Source of the DNA: Flavobacterium hercynium
Lineage (GTDB): Bacteria; Bacteroidota; Bacteroidia; Flavobacteriales; Flavobacteriaceae
Assembly (NCBI RefSeq): GCF_002217285.1
Contig: NZ_MUGW01000002.1
Coordinates: 124,001-188,000 of the forward strand
Direction of reading: 5' to 3'
Length of the DNA: 64,000 bases
The position numbers were made by a program, and so were the translations under genes. Shown piece by piece: positions 18,903 to 27,904 of this stretch (positions are counted from its first letter, which is position 1; the number at the start of each line of letters is the position of its first letter). The notes below the pieces were generated by a model. It made no database searches, was not told where the DNA came from, and saw only the letters and a program-made list of their open reading frames with translations.

Positions 18903-19961
18903 TTACAATTCTTTTTCTGTTTCCACTTCTTTTTCCATTTCTGCCGTTTCGCCTTCATATTGCGTTTTCTCTGTTCTGGCATCATATCCTAGTTCTCTCA
19001 AATACTTCGAAAAAATATCGGTGTAACCATGTGTACAAATTACTTTCTCTGCACCTGTAGCTTTTACGCTGTCCAGTAAGGAATACCAATCGCAATGATC
19101 GCTTAAAACAAATCCTTTATCAATAGCACGTCGTCGTCGGGCACCGCGAAACGCCATCCATCCGCTGGCTGATCCGGTTACGAAAGGTGTCATTTTCCGA
19201 ATCCATATGCTGCCGTGCGCACTTGGCGGAGCGAGAACAATATTTCCCGCAAAATCTTCTTTTTTAGTTTCGCGTGTTACTAAGGTTGTGGGTGGAAAAT
19301 CAACCATGGGGCGCAAAACATTCGTCATGTTTTCGATGGCGCCATGTGTGTAAATTTTTCCTATGTCTGTATCTAAGTATTTTAATAGTCGTTGTGCTTT
19401 ACCAAGCGAATAGCCAAAAAGAATGGATGTCTTTCCTTCTGCTTTGTTTTCTGCCCACCAATTGTTGATTTCTGTCATTACCTCAGCTTGTGGGGTCCAG
19501 TTAAAAGCAGGCAATCCAAAAGTGCATTCGGTTATAAAAGTGTTGCATTTTACTACTTCATACGGAACCGAAATTCCATCATCCTCTGTTTTATAATCTC
19601 CTGTAAAAACCCATACTTCGCCTTTGTGTTCGACTCGAATCTGAGCACTTCCTATAATATGTCCAGCCGGATGAAGCGAAAACTTGACATTATTGATCAC
19701 AAAGGTTTCTCCCCAGTCTTTTCCGGTAACGTTTATTTCTCCTAAACGATGCCGAATGATTGGAACATTGGTATGATGTGTAATATAATTTTGATGTCCC
19801 CAGCGGGAATGATCGGCATGACCGTGTGTAATAATGGCATTTTTTACAGGACGCCACGGATCAAGATAAACATCTGCCTGCTGACAGTAAATTCCTTTAT
19901 CATTAAAAGCTAAAAGTGGTATTTTCATGTCGGTAACATTTAGATATTTATTAAAATTCAT
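18903..19961 (-). CDS. Ligase-associated DNA damage response exonuclease (MBL/beta-CASP-like)
   Basis: 352 aa. The metallo-beta-lactamase fold motif is THGHADHSRWGH (His46, His48, Asp50, His51), followed by PAGHIIGSAQI, WVFTGDYKTE and LSDHCDWYSLL. Relatives were once annotated as mRNA 3'-end processing factors; in the ligase-associated clusters they act as nucleases. This is the first gene of the four-gene operon. A TAACTTTG -7 box (minus strand, 19982-19975) sits just upstream. If the ATG at 19961 is right, the leader is only about 7 nt; Met12 (MKIPLLAF) would give a longer leader and is a credible alternative start. Confidence 0.92.
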   Translation of the reverse strand: MNFNKYLNVTDMKIPLLAFNDKGIYCQQADVYLDPWRPVKNAIITHGHADHSRWGHQNYITHHTNVPIIRHRLGEINVTGKDWGETFVINNVKFSLHPAGHIIGSAQIRVEHKGEVWVFTGDYKTEDDGISVPYEVVKCNTFITECTFGLPAFNWTPQAEVMTEINNWWAENKAEGKTSILFGYSLGKAQRLLKYLDTDIGKIYTHGAIENMTNVLRPMVDFPPTTLVTRETKKEDFAGNIVLAPPSAHGSIWIRKMTPFVTGSASGWMAFRGARRRRAIDKGFVLSDHCDWYSLLDSVKATGAEKVICTHGYTDIFSKYLRELGYDARTEKTQYEGETAEMEKEVETEKEL

Positions 19962-20079
19962 GGCACAGTTCTACCAAAGTTAGCTTTTAATAATAGCTTC
20001 TATTTTACAATTTCGTCTTATTAATTTATTAAATTACAACTTTTAATATTGTCTTATGAGATATTCAAAATATCATTTG

Positions 20080-20087
20080 TACTTTTG
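20080..20087 (+). promoter_or_regulatory. Possible -7 box of pruA
   Basis: TACTTTTG matches TAnnTTTG about 62 bp before the pruA ATG. The nearest TTG upstream (20049) is too far for a standard -33 box, so this is tentative. Confidence 0.35.
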
Positions 20088-20149
20088 TACAAAAATTAGA
20101 TAATTCGTAATTTTAAATTATTTCATCCCAATTTTTAAACTTAAATAAC

Positions 20150-21775
20150 ATGTTAAAAGGATTCTTTCATGTACCGAAAGCGGTAAACGAGCCAGTTAAA
20201 GCATACGCACCGAACTCGCCAGAAAAAATAGCTGTTCAGGCAGCGTATACTTCAATGTGGAACTCTAAAATCGATGTTCCATTATACATTGGTAGTGAAG
20301 AAATCAAAACTGGAAATACAAAAACAATCTCAGCTCCTCACGATCACAAACATATTGTAGGAACTTATCATTTAGCTGAAAAACAACATATCGAAAAAGC
20401 AATTGCTAATGCTCTTGAATCAAGAAAAGCATGGGCAAATATGGCATGGGAACAACGTGCTGCTATTTTCTTAAAAGCTGCTGAACTTATTGCTGGTCCA
20501 TACAGAGCGCGTATCAATGCTGCAACAATGATTGGTCAGTCTAAAAATATTCACCAGGCAGAAATTGATGCTTCTTGCGAATTGATCGACTTTTTACGTT
20601 ACAACGTAGAATTTATGACTCAAATCTACGGAGATCAGCCAAAATCTGATTCTACTACATGGAATCGTTTAGAGTACAGACCTCTTGAAGGTTTTGTGTA
20701 CGCTATTACTCCTTTCAACTTTACTGCTATCGCTGCAAACCTTCCTGCAAGTGCTGCTATGATGGGTAACGTTGTAATCTGGAAACCAAGTGATAGCCAG
20801 GTTTTCTCTACAAAAATTATTATCGAAGTTTTCAAAGAAGCTGGTGTTCCTGATGGCGTTATCAACGTTGTTTTTGGAGATGCTTTAATGATTACAGATA
20901 CTGTATTGGCAAGCCGCGATTTCGCAGGAGTTCACTTTACAGGTTCAACTCACGTATTTAAAGATATCTGGGCTAAAATTGGTGCAAACATCCACAATTA
21001 TAAAACATACCCAAGAATCGTTGGAGAAACTGGTGGTAAAGATTTTATCATTGCGCATCCAAGTGCTAACGTAAAACAAGTTACTACAGGAATTACTCGT
21101 GGAGCATTTGAATTTCAAGGACAAAAATGTTCTGCTGCTTCAAGAGCTTATATTCCACAAAGTTTATGGCCTGCAGTAAAAGAACAATTAATTGCTGATG
21201 TAAAATCTATGAAAATGGGTTCTCCGGAAGATTTCGGAAACTTTATTACAGCGGTTATTCACGAAGGTTCTTTTGATAAATTAGCTGGTTTTATTGATCA
21301 GGCTAAGAAAGATGCTGATGCTGAAGTTATCATTGGAGGAAATTATGATAAATCTGTAGGGTACTTTATTGAGCCAACAGTTATTGTAACTACAAACCCA
21401 AAATATACTACAATGGAAACCGAATTATTCGGACCGGTAATTACAATCTACGTATACGAAGATGCTAAATGGGAAGAAACTTTAGAATTAGTTGATACTA
21501 CTTCTGAGTACGCTTTAACAGGAGCTGTATTTAGCCAGGATCGTTACGCTATTGAAGTAGCAACTACGAAATTGCAAAATGCTGCAGGTAACTTCTACAT
21601 CAATGATAAACCAACAGGAGCTGTTGTAGGTATGCAACCATTTGGTGGTGCAAGAGCATCTGGAACTAACGATAAAGCAGGTTCTGCATTGAACTTATTG
21701 CGTTGGGCTTCTCCAAGAACTATTAAAGAAACTTTTGTAACTCCAGAAGATTACAGATACCCTTTCTTAGGTTAA
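20150..21775 (+). CDS. pruA: L-glutamate gamma-semialdehyde (delta-1-pyrroline-5-carboxylate) dehydrogenase
   Basis: 541 aa, typical of the stand-alone P5C dehydrogenase of Bacteroidetes and mitochondria. It oxidises glutamate semialdehyde to glutamate with NAD+, the second step of proline catabolism. Aldehyde dehydrogenase hallmarks: Rossmann segment VVIWKPSDSQ, Glu293 in GETGGKD, catalytic Cys327 in FQGQKCSAASRAY, and MQPFGGARASGTNDKAG near the end. No proline dehydrogenase gene is in the window. The codons look highly adapted (many GCT/GTT/AAA), suggesting strong expression. A clear terminator follows. Confidence 0.96.
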   Translation: MLKGFFHVPKAVNEPVKAYAPNSPEKIAVQAAYTSMWNSKIDVPLYIGSEEIKTGNTKTISAPHDHKHIVGTYHLAEKQHIEKAIANALESRKAWANMAWEQRAAIFLKAAELIAGPYRARINAATMIGQSKNIHQAEIDASCELIDFLRYNVEFMTQIYGDQPKSDSTTWNRLEYRPLEGFVYAITPFNFTAIAANLPASAAMMGNVVIWKPSDSQVFSTKIIIEVFKEAGVPDGVINVVFGDALMITDTVLASRDFAGVHFTGSTHVFKDIWAKIGANIHNYKTYPRIVGETGGKDFIIAHPSANVKQVTTGITRGAFEFQGQKCSAASRAYIPQSLWPAVKEQLIADVKSMKMGSPEDFGNFITAVIHEGSFDKLAGFIDQAKKDADAEVIIGGNYDKSVGYFIEPTVIVTTNPKYTTMETELFGPVITIYVYEDAKWEETLELVDTTSEYALTGAVFSQDRYAIEVATTKLQNAAGNFYINDKPTGAVVGMQPFGGARASGTNDKAGSALNLLRWASPRTIKETFVTPEDYRYPFLG

Positions 21776-21827
21776 TATTTTGTTTCCCATTTAAAAGTTT
21801 CCTGTTTTAGAAACTTTTGTCAAGATA

Positions 21828-21862
21828 AAAAGGTCGAATCTTATGATTCGACCTTTTGTTTT
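21828..21862 (+). terminator. Rho-independent terminator after pruA
   Basis: A 13-bp perfect stem AAAAGGTCGAATC / GATTCGACCTTTT with a TTAT loop, followed by GTTTT. It may also stop the leftward serine hydrolase remnant. Confidence 0.85.
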
Positions 21863-21870
21863 ATTGTACT

Positions 21871-22366
21871 CTATATTTTCTCTTCGATATACAAATTCGC
21901 TATTTCTTCTAAATAATCCTCAGGATGAAAGCCTTGTGAATTGGTCAGGATAATTACAACAACATCAATTCTTTTCGATTATGATATTCCCTTCATTACT
22001 CCATACGTCAGGAATTTCGCAAATATACATAAATAACTGTTTTACCGTAATATTATGCCATGTCTTTGGCAAACTGTCTATATATTTTGAAATCGGATCT
22101 TCCAGTTTTAATTTATTATTTTCTATCAATTGTAAACCAATAATCTTGTTTTGCTGTATGATCTCTTTTATGCGCTTATTTACGGTGTTGTCTAAAATTG
22201 TGTTGTCTGGCATATAGCCAGCTTCGATCCCATCAGCAAATCTGGAAATTTTATAAGTCTCTGCATTATGACTGAACATTTTATGTTTTTTGTAGTCTTG
22301 AGAAAACAGTTGCGATGTATTCATTACAATCAGAATACAAATGGTGCTTTTAATAGTTCTTTTCAT
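21871..22366 (-). pseudogene. Decayed serine hydrolase (class C beta-lactamase family) with internal deletions
   Basis: The start is a normal signal peptide (MKRTIKSTICILIVMNTSQLFS), followed by a region typical of the family (VNKRIKEIIQQNKIIGL). The sequence then jumps straight to QLIENNKLKLEDPISKYID, so the roughly 60 residues holding the SxxK active site are gone. The usual HTSGIPD is mutated (YICEIPD). The open frame stops at 21965. Read in another frame, 21963-21871 encodes the expected C-terminal end (IDVVVIILTNSQGFHPEDY, then LEEIANLYIEEKI and TAG). Thus the gene has at least two internal deletions, one out of frame, and cannot be active. Confidence 0.8.
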
Positions 22367-22673
22367 TTTTGTTTTGGTTTAATAGTTCTTCTGGCTAAAA
22401 AGGTTTTTACTTTAGTACATTGCTTAAAAACGACACTAGCACGATAATAAATTTGATCATTGTTTCTATTTTTTAGCGAATATAATAGAAGCTGTTACCT
22501 CCTTTTTTCTGAGCAAACGAAAACCTTGTTTTCGCATTTGAATACCTGATTTGCCTGTTTTATTCAATTCGTATGCTCAAATGTGGTTTTTAAAAGCAAA
22601 AACGCCTTATTTATCCCGGCGGATAAAGCTTATCTCTATATTTTATTATCTTGGCTCCCAATTAAAATACAAT
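22367..22673. other. Intergenic region upstream of the LytS-type kinase
   Basis: 307 bp between the divergent serine hydrolase remnant and the kinase gene. The kinase frame is open from 22551, but the translation of 22551-22673 has no family similarity that I recognise, so it is treated as leader. I see no convincing TAnnTTTG box, hairpin or repeat. Confidence 0.45.
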
Positions 22674-23726
22674 ATGAATTTTATCAAAAAACTTGATTTT
22701 AAAAGAATTGGACTTCATTGTTTGTACTGGATCTTCTTCTTATGGTTTTACATTTCGGGAAAGTCTGATGACGAAGGTTATTTTGAATATATATTTGTCT
22801 ATTTCTTTAAAATAATAGCACAGGCAACTGTTGGTTATGGTCTTATCTATTTTATTATTCCTCAAACATTAAATAAAAAGAGACCTTTACTTTTTATCTT
22901 TTCTGCTCTTAGCTGGCTGTATTTAATATTTGCGTTGTTAATGACTTTAAAATATTATTACCTCGAACCAAAATTTCCTGGCTTTTTTGATGAATGGCTT
23001 GGACATAAAATGACCGTACCTGAAAGGCTTACTTCATTTAAACTTATATTCAGAGAATTCTCTTTTATTACTTATCCTGTTATCATTTTAGGTTTTATTA
23101 GTTTTAACCGTAAACAGCAACGTCTTTTAAAACTGGAAGAAGAGAAAAAATCAATGGAACTAAAAGTCCTGAAGAATCAGCTGAATCCGCATTTTCTTTT
23201 TAATACTTTAAACAATCTCTACACGCTGACACTAAAAAAAGATGAGAAAGCACCTGAGATTATTGCTAAATTATCTGAAATTCTTGATTTTGTCCTTTAC
23301 CGCTGTAATGAAGACTATGTTTCTATAGAGAAAGAAATCGCTTTGATTGAAAATTATATTGCTTTAGAGAAGTTACGATACAGTGATAATCGATTGGCTA
23401 TTTCTTTTACAAAAGACATTCAGGAAAGCGTTAAAATTTCACCTTTAATCATACTGACTTTTATAGAAAATGCTTTCAAACATGGTGTAATCAATGAAAC
23501 TGAAAAAGCAACTATTGCACTGCATTTAGAAAGTACACGAAATCAAATTTTGTTTACTATCGAAAATACAAAACCTCAAAATGAGTTAAGCAATGTTTCT
23601 AATAAATCCAGAATTGGATTAGAGAACGTGCGAAAACAACTGGATTTATTATATCCTAAAAAACATGAGCTCGAAATACAAGAAACACAAACCAATTACA
23701 AAGTCAAACTTTATCTTACGCTATAA
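22674..23726 (+). CDS. LytS-type sensor histidine kinase
   Basis: 350 aa from the ATG at 22674. Four hydrophobic segments lie in the first 160 residues (LYWIFFLWFYI, FKIIAQATVGYGLIYFII, FIFSALSWLYLIFALLM, FSFITYPVIILGF). The His_kinase domain of the LytS/YehU type follows, with the phospho-acceptor His173 in NQLNPHFLFNTLNNL, the N-box LTFIENAFKHG and the G-box RIGLENVRKQL. Such kinases pair with LytTR regulators, and one lies two genes downstream (24940). A hydrolase gene separates them, 11 bp after this stop. The open frame runs 41 codons further upstream; the later start is chosen because membrane segment 1 begins normally there. Confidence 0.9.
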   Translation: MNFIKKLDFKRIGLHCLYWIFFLWFYISGKSDDEGYFEYIFVYFFKIIAQATVGYGLIYFIIPQTLNKKRPLLFIFSALSWLYLIFALLMTLKYYYLEPKFPGFFDEWLGHKMTVPERLTSFKLIFREFSFITYPVIILGFISFNRKQQRLLKLEEEKKSMELKVLKNQLNPHFLFNTLNNLYTLTLKKDEKAPEIIAKLSEILDFVLYRCNEDYVSIEKEIALIENYIALEKLRYSDNRLAISFTKDIQESVKISPLIILTFIENAFKHGVINETEKATIALHLESTRNQILFTIENTKPQNELSNVSNKSRIGLENVRKQLDLLYPKKHELEIQETQTNYKVKLYLTL

Positions 23727-23737
23727 CACATTCCTAA

Positions 23738-24913
23738 ATGAAGAAATATTTACTACCTACTCTTTTCATTCTTTGTTCTTTTTTTAAAGTACAAAGCCAA
23801 ACGAAAACTATTGATACTTTAGTCGATGTTGGCAATCATAAAATTCATTTCAAAATTGTACCGGGCAAAGGAACTCCTGTTCTTTTTGATGCGGGTGGAG
23901 GAAATGACGGATCAGTGTGGAATTCTATTTTAGATCCGATTTCAAAAATTACCAATGCACCGCTGATTACTTACGATCGTGCTGGATTTGGAACAAGTAC
24001 TATCGATACTTTACAAACAGATGAATCTAAACATGGTATTATAAGCAGCATTGAAGATTTAGAAATTGGTCTAAAGAAATTAGGCTACGATAAAGATATT
24101 GTCTTAGTTTCCCATTCGTATGGAGGTTATCTTTCTAAGCTTTATGCATCCAGACACCCTAAATTAGTAAAAGGTGTTGTTTTAATTGATGTCAATCACA
24201 ACTATTATGAAGATGGTTATATTGAAAAAGTGCTGGCAACACAGGATAAACTTATTCCACAATGGAAAAAGAATAACAAAGGCACTTATTATATGTCTGC
24301 TACCATTCAGGAAACGGTCAGGATTATGAGTAAAGTTAAAATTCCGCAACATATTCCGGTAATTGATTTTGTGAATGGAATTCCTTTCTTAAAAACCACT
24401 GAAGAAATAGAACGCTGGAAAGAATGCCACCGAAATTACGTTGCTAATAATTCTAATGTTACAGGTATTACAGCGCATGATTGTGGTCATGGTATCTGGG
24501 TGGGTAATCCGTCATTGGTTATTACTTCAATTTCAAAAATATACGCCGGCTCATCAAAACAAAAAGCAGAAATTCAGGAACACGCCCTCGAATATGCTTT
24601 GACAGCAAACAATCAAGAAAAAGCAGATGTTTTAGCCTTTAATAATTCTGAAGATGATTTAAACACTTGGGGATATGAGCTATTAAGAAAAAATGAAAAT
24701 CATAAAGCAGCAGAAGTTTTTAAACTCAATATTACACTGAATCCACAAAGTTCTAATGCTTATGACAGCTATGGAGAAGCTTTACTAAAAACAGATCAAA
24801 AGCAAGAAGCAATAAAAATGTATAAAAAGGCAATTGAGCTAAATCCTGAAAGTGCAAATGCTAAAGAAGTTTTAGAAAGAATTTCAAAAGACAGCGCAAA
24901 ACAACTACATTAG
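23738..24913 (+). CDS. Exported alpha/beta hydrolase with C-terminal TPR repeats
   Basis: 391 aa. Signal peptide (MKKYLLPTLFILCSFFKVQS), then an alpha/beta hydrolase fold: FDAGGGNDGSVW (oxyanion region), LVSHSYGGYLS (nucleophile Ser in GHSxG-like SHSYG) and the C-terminal catalytic His probably in THDCGHGIW-like AHDCGHGIW. Residues about 310-385 form two TPR units (AAEVFKLNITLNPQSSNAYD and EAIKMYKKAIELNPESANAK). The substrate is unknown. It lies between a LytS kinase and a LytTR regulator with 11- and 26-bp gaps, so the three are probably co-transcribed and the hydrolase may be a target or an accessory of the sensor. Confidence 0.85.
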   Translation: MKKYLLPTLFILCSFFKVQSQTKTIDTLVDVGNHKIHFKIVPGKGTPVLFDAGGGNDGSVWNSILDPISKITNAPLITYDRAGFGTSTIDTLQTDESKHGIISSIEDLEIGLKKLGYDKDIVLVSHSYGGYLSKLYASRHPKLVKGVVLIDVNHNYYEDGYIEKVLATQDKLIPQWKKNNKGTYYMSATIQETVRIMSKVKIPQHIPVIDFVNGIPFLKTTEEIERWKECHRNYVANNSNVTGITAHDCGHGIWVGNPSLVITSISKIYAGSSKQKAEIQEHALEYALTANNQEKADVLAFNNSEDDLNTWGYELLRKNENHKAAEVFKLNITLNPQSSNAYDSYGEALLKTDQKQEAIKMYKKAIELNPESANAKEVLERISKDSAKQLH

Positions 24914-24939
24914 ATTTTTTTTATTCTATTCTTTTTTTG

Positions 24940-25638
24940 ATGAAATACAAATGCATTATTGTTGACGACGAACCTCTGGGACGAGAATTAATTGCTTCGC
25001 ATCTAGTAAATTTTGAAAGTTTCGAATTAATCGATTCTTTTGAAAATGCGCTAAAAGCGTATACCTTTCTGGAAACAAATACGGTCGATTTAATTTTTCT
25101 GGATATTGAAATGCCTTTACTAAAAGGAAATGATTTTCTGAAAAAACTAAAAAACCCGCCTAAAGTTATTTTCACAACTGCTTACCGCGAATATGCCATA
25201 GAAGGTTATGAACTCAATGTGATTGATTATCTTTTAAAACCCATTACGTTTGATCGCTTTTTTGTTTCCATCGAAAAATTCAAACAATTACAAAGTGTAA
25301 AAAAGGAAGTTAAAACGAATCAGGAGAATCATATTTTTGTGACGAGCGGAAGTAAAAACATCAAAATAATCTTTGATGAAATTTTATACGTAGAAAGCTT
25401 AAAAGATTATATAACGATACATCTGGAGAACGGAAAATCACATCACATCAAACAAAATATTTCGGTTTTTGAAAAACTGCTCGATACTGATTTCATCCGA
25501 ATTCATCGTTCTTTTATTATTCAGTCCAAAAAACTGACGGCGTATTCTAAAAATGAAGTTGAAATTAACTCGGTAGAAATTCCAATTGGTAACAGCTACA
25601 AAGAAAACTGGCTGGCGTACCTCAACACTTCTAAATAA
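24940..25638 (+). CDS. LytTR-family response regulator
   Basis: 232 aa. Receiver domain at 1-120: acidic pair VDDEP, phospho-acceptor Asp55 in LIFLDIEMPL, then TTAYREYA and the conserved Lys in DYLLKPI. A LytTR DNA-binding domain follows at about 135-230 (IFDEILYVESLKDYI, FIRIHRSFIIQ, IPIGNSYKENW). It is the partner expected for the LytS-like kinase two genes upstream. The ATG at 24940 is preferred over the TTG directly before it. A strong terminator closes the operon. Confidence 0.93.
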   Translation: MKYKCIIVDDEPLGRELIASHLVNFESFELIDSFENALKAYTFLETNTVDLIFLDIEMPLLKGNDFLKKLKNPPKVIFTTAYREYAIEGYELNVIDYLLKPITFDRFFVSIEKFKQLQSVKKEVKTNQENHIFVTSGSKNIKIIFDEILYVESLKDYITIHLENGKSHHIKQNISVFEKLLDTDFIRIHRSFIIQSKKLTAYSKNEVEINSVEIPIGNSYKENWLAYLNTSK

Positions 25639-25640
25639 AA

Positions 25641-25676
25641 AATCCCCATGACTTTAAATCTAAAATCATGGGGATT
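25641..25676. terminator. Bidirectional terminator between LytTR regulator and alkaline phosphatase
   Basis: An 11-bp perfect stem AATCCCCATGA / TCATGGGGATT with a 14-nt loop between convergent genes, flanked by an A tract on the left and a TCTGTTTAT tail on the right. Confidence 0.75.
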
Positions 25677-25697
25677 CTGTTTATCCTTTAAAATAAA

Positions 25698-27113
25698 TTA
25701 AAACTTATTTTCAACCTCAGCGGCCTCAAGCATTAAATAATGCAGATCGGTATTTTTCACAAAAGGTTTTAAAAGTTCACTTCCTGGTCCAAACATAGCC
25801 AGTTCAACATAATCAGCAGAGTGATCCATACTGATCCAACCTACAGAATTGATCTTACCCTGCATATCTGAAAAAGCTTTATAAGGTAACTTTTTGTAGT
25901 TGTACAAGCCTTCTTCTTTATGCAAACCGTCATAATAGCTTAGTACCGTTTTTGCTTCCTCTTCTTTTACCGAGTGTCCGTTTGCTTTTTCTATAATTTC
26001 ACGAACCTGCGCAACAGACGTATCCGATTTTATCTGATTCAGAATCCACTCGTTTGTTTGCGTATATTTTTGAATACTATCAAAATTATTGTTGGCATCT
26101 TTACCATAAATAATCCCAGGATTAGCATTTCCGTGATCCGTAGTAATGATAACTAATGTTTCTTTGTCTTTCTCTGCAAAGTCTATGGCTACTCTTACGG
26201 CTTCATCAAATTCAATCTGCTCATGAAGCAAAGCTGCAATATCGTTTCCATGTGCAGCCCAGTCTACTTTACCACTCTCGACTTGAAGAACAAAACCTTT
26301 ACCATGGTTTTTCATTCTGTCGATAGCCTTCTGTGTCATTTCTCCCAGACTTGGAACTGTCCTTTGTAAAGTATCATCATTATTTCTATCAACATAGTAC
26401 GGAAGCGCATCTTCAGCAAATACACCTAAAATTGGCTGAGAGCTTAAAGCACCCTCCATTTGAGATCGTGTTTTTACTACCTGATATCCTTTTGCTTTAT
26501 AGGCAGCAAATACATCTTTTTTATCTTTTCTTAATTCAGGGCTAAAGTATTTTAATCCACCACCCATCATAATATCAAACCCAAGTTCTAAATACTGCTC
26601 TGCAATATCTTCCTGAGCATTTCTGCTTTTACTGTTGACACAAAAACCTGCTGGCGTTGCATGTGTAATAGGAACGGTCGTTACGCAACCTGCCATTTTT
26701 CCGGCTTTTTTAAATTTTTGCCAGATTGGTAAATTCGGTGCTCCTTCCGGACTAACATTTAGTGCTCCATTATTAACGCGGAAACCTCCACCCCATGAAG
26801 AACTTCCCGCAGACGAATCTGTTACAATAGAATTCGCAGATGCGGTATCCATCAAAGCACGGGAAACAAGACTGTCTTTGTATAATTGTATCCAGGTAGA
26901 ACCTTTACCTGTTTTTCTGTTCAAAAATATATCGGCCATATTTAAAGTTCCGGTACTCATTCCGTCACTCACTAAAAAAATAATGTTTTTGGCTTTTTTA
27001 TTTTTGTTGATTGATTCTAAATCTAAAACATTCGCAGCTCCCTGAAACGGATTCATAACTGCTGCTCCAATGGTTAATAAAGAACCACTTTTAAAGAACT
27101 TTCTTCTATTCAT
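25698..27113 (-). CDS. Alkaline phosphatase (PhoA family), Tat-type signal
   Basis: 471 aa. The N-terminus MNRRKFFKSGSLLTIGAA is a twin-arginine type signal (NRRKFF). The alkaline phosphatase fold is clear: KNIIFLVSDGMSTGT (first metal ligand Asp), TDSSAGSSSWGGG holding the nucleophile Ser, ESGKVDWAAHGND, ITTDHGNANPG and MDHSADYVELAMFGPG near the end with the last His ligand. It hydrolyses phosphomonoesters outside the cytoplasm. No pho-box can be identified because the Bacteroidetes site is not defined well enough to recognise by eye. The next gene, rsmG, lies 54 bp downstream on the same strand. Confidence 0.94.
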   Translation of the reverse strand: MNRRKFFKSGSLLTIGAAVMNPFQGAANVLDLESINKNKKAKNIIFLVSDGMSTGTLNMADIFLNRKTGKGSTWIQLYKDSLVSRALMDTASANSIVTDSSAGSSSWGGGFRVNNGALNVSPEGAPNLPIWQKFKKAGKMAGCVTTVPITHATPAGFCVNSKSRNAQEDIAEQYLELGFDIMMGGGLKYFSPELRKDKKDVFAAYKAKGYQVVKTRSQMEGALSSQPILGVFAEDALPYYVDRNNDDTLQRTVPSLGEMTQKAIDRMKNHGKGFVLQVESGKVDWAAHGNDIAALLHEQIEFDEAVRVAIDFAEKDKETLVIITTDHGNANPGIIYGKDANNNFDSIQKYTQTNEWILNQIKSDTSVAQVREIIEKANGHSVKEEEAKTVLSYYDGLHKEEGLYNYKKLPYKAFSDMQGKINSVGWISMDHSADYVELAMFGPGSELLKPFVKNTDLHYLMLEAAEVENKF

Positions 27114-27167
27114 TATAATAATTAATTTTCTAAGTAATAATATGAGATTGCATTGTATCGAAATGCA

Positions 27168-27797
27168 TTACACTACAAATTTCAAAGGCAGGTGTACCAC
27201 TTTTTTAGTTTCAAAAAACTCATCTTCAAAAATGGTCGATAAATCATATAAGGTAGCTTTAGGAAAATCTTTTAGTTCCTCTGTTAAGTCACCACCTTTC
27301 AGATATAAAATTCCGTTTTTCAACGTATGCTTGTGTTGTTTTTTAATTTTGGTTCTAATCCACGACACAAAATCCGGCATATTGGTTACGGCACGGCTTA
27401 CGATAAAATCAAAATCACCTTTTACATTTTCAGCACGAAGTTGTTCTGCTTTTACATTTTTTAATTCTAATGCATCAGCAACACCTTGTACTACTTTTAT
27501 TTTTTTGGCAATGACATCGATAAGATAAAAACGTGTTTCCGGGAAAAGAATCGCTAACGGAATTCCTGGGAATCCACCTCCGGTTCCAACATCAAGAACA
27601 GTTGTTCCTGGCTCAAATTTCATGATTTTTGCAATTCCAAGTGAATGCAAAACGTGTTTTGTATATAAGGCATCAATATCTTTGCGCGAAATAACATTGA
27701 TTTTTTCATTCCAGTCGTGATATAAAAAATCTAATTTTTGAAATTGTTCGATTTGAATGTCGGTCAAATCAGGAAAATATTTCAGAATCTCATCCAT
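27168..27797 (-). CDS. rsmG: 16S rRNA (guanine(527)-N(7))-methyltransferase
   Basis: 209 aa, the normal GidB/RsmG length. SAM-binding motif TVLDVGTGGGFPGIPLAILF at residues 66-85, then FYLIDVIAKKIKVV (acidic loop) and DFIVSRAVTNMPDF (family signature SRAV). It methylates N7 of G527 in 16S rRNA; loss gives low-level streptomycin resistance in other bacteria. A TACTTTTG box (minus strand, 27821-27814) lies about 20 bp before the ATG. It is divergent from the desaturase gene. Confidence 0.96.
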   Translation of the reverse strand: MDEILKYFPDLTDIQIEQFQKLDFLYHDWNEKINVISRKDIDALYTKHVLHSLGIAKIMKFEPGTTVLDVGTGGGFPGIPLAILFPETRFYLIDVIAKKIKVVQGVADALELKNVKAEQLRAENVKGDFDFIVSRAVTNMPDFVSWIRTKIKKQHKHTLKNGILYLKGGDLTEELKDFPKATLYDLSTIFEDEFFETKKVVHLPLKFVV

Positions 27798-27851
27798 TGC
27801 TCTATTTTTTTAACAAAAGTAATACTTTACGATTGAAATATTTAACTCAAT

Positions 27852-27885
27852 TTTGCAAATTGAAAATTTATAATAATTACCTTTG
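27852..27885 (+). promoter_or_regulatory. Predicted promoter of the fatty acid desaturase gene
   Basis: TTTG at 27852-27855, a 22-bp spacer and TACCTTTG at 27878-27885, 19 bp before the desaturase ATG. The match is good apart from a slightly long spacer. Confidence 0.5.
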
Positions 27886-27904
27886 AAACTTATTTAAAAT
27901 AATT

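Noticed and set aside
14171..19961. Considered whether the four-gene nuclease-ligase-helicase operon is a new defence system
   Set aside because: It matches a described bacterial DNA repair cluster in content; nothing links it to phage defence here.
22551..22673. N-terminal extension of the LytS-type kinase
   Set aside because: The predicted residues do not resemble the family, and the membrane region begins normally after the ATG at 22674.
26635..27045. 136-codon open frame on the plus strand
   Set aside because: Antisense to the alkaline phosphatase gene; no start signal and no recognisable protein.
27070..27528. 152-codon open frame on the plus strand
   Set aside because: Antisense to rsmG and to the end of the phosphatase gene; composition is that of a shadow frame.
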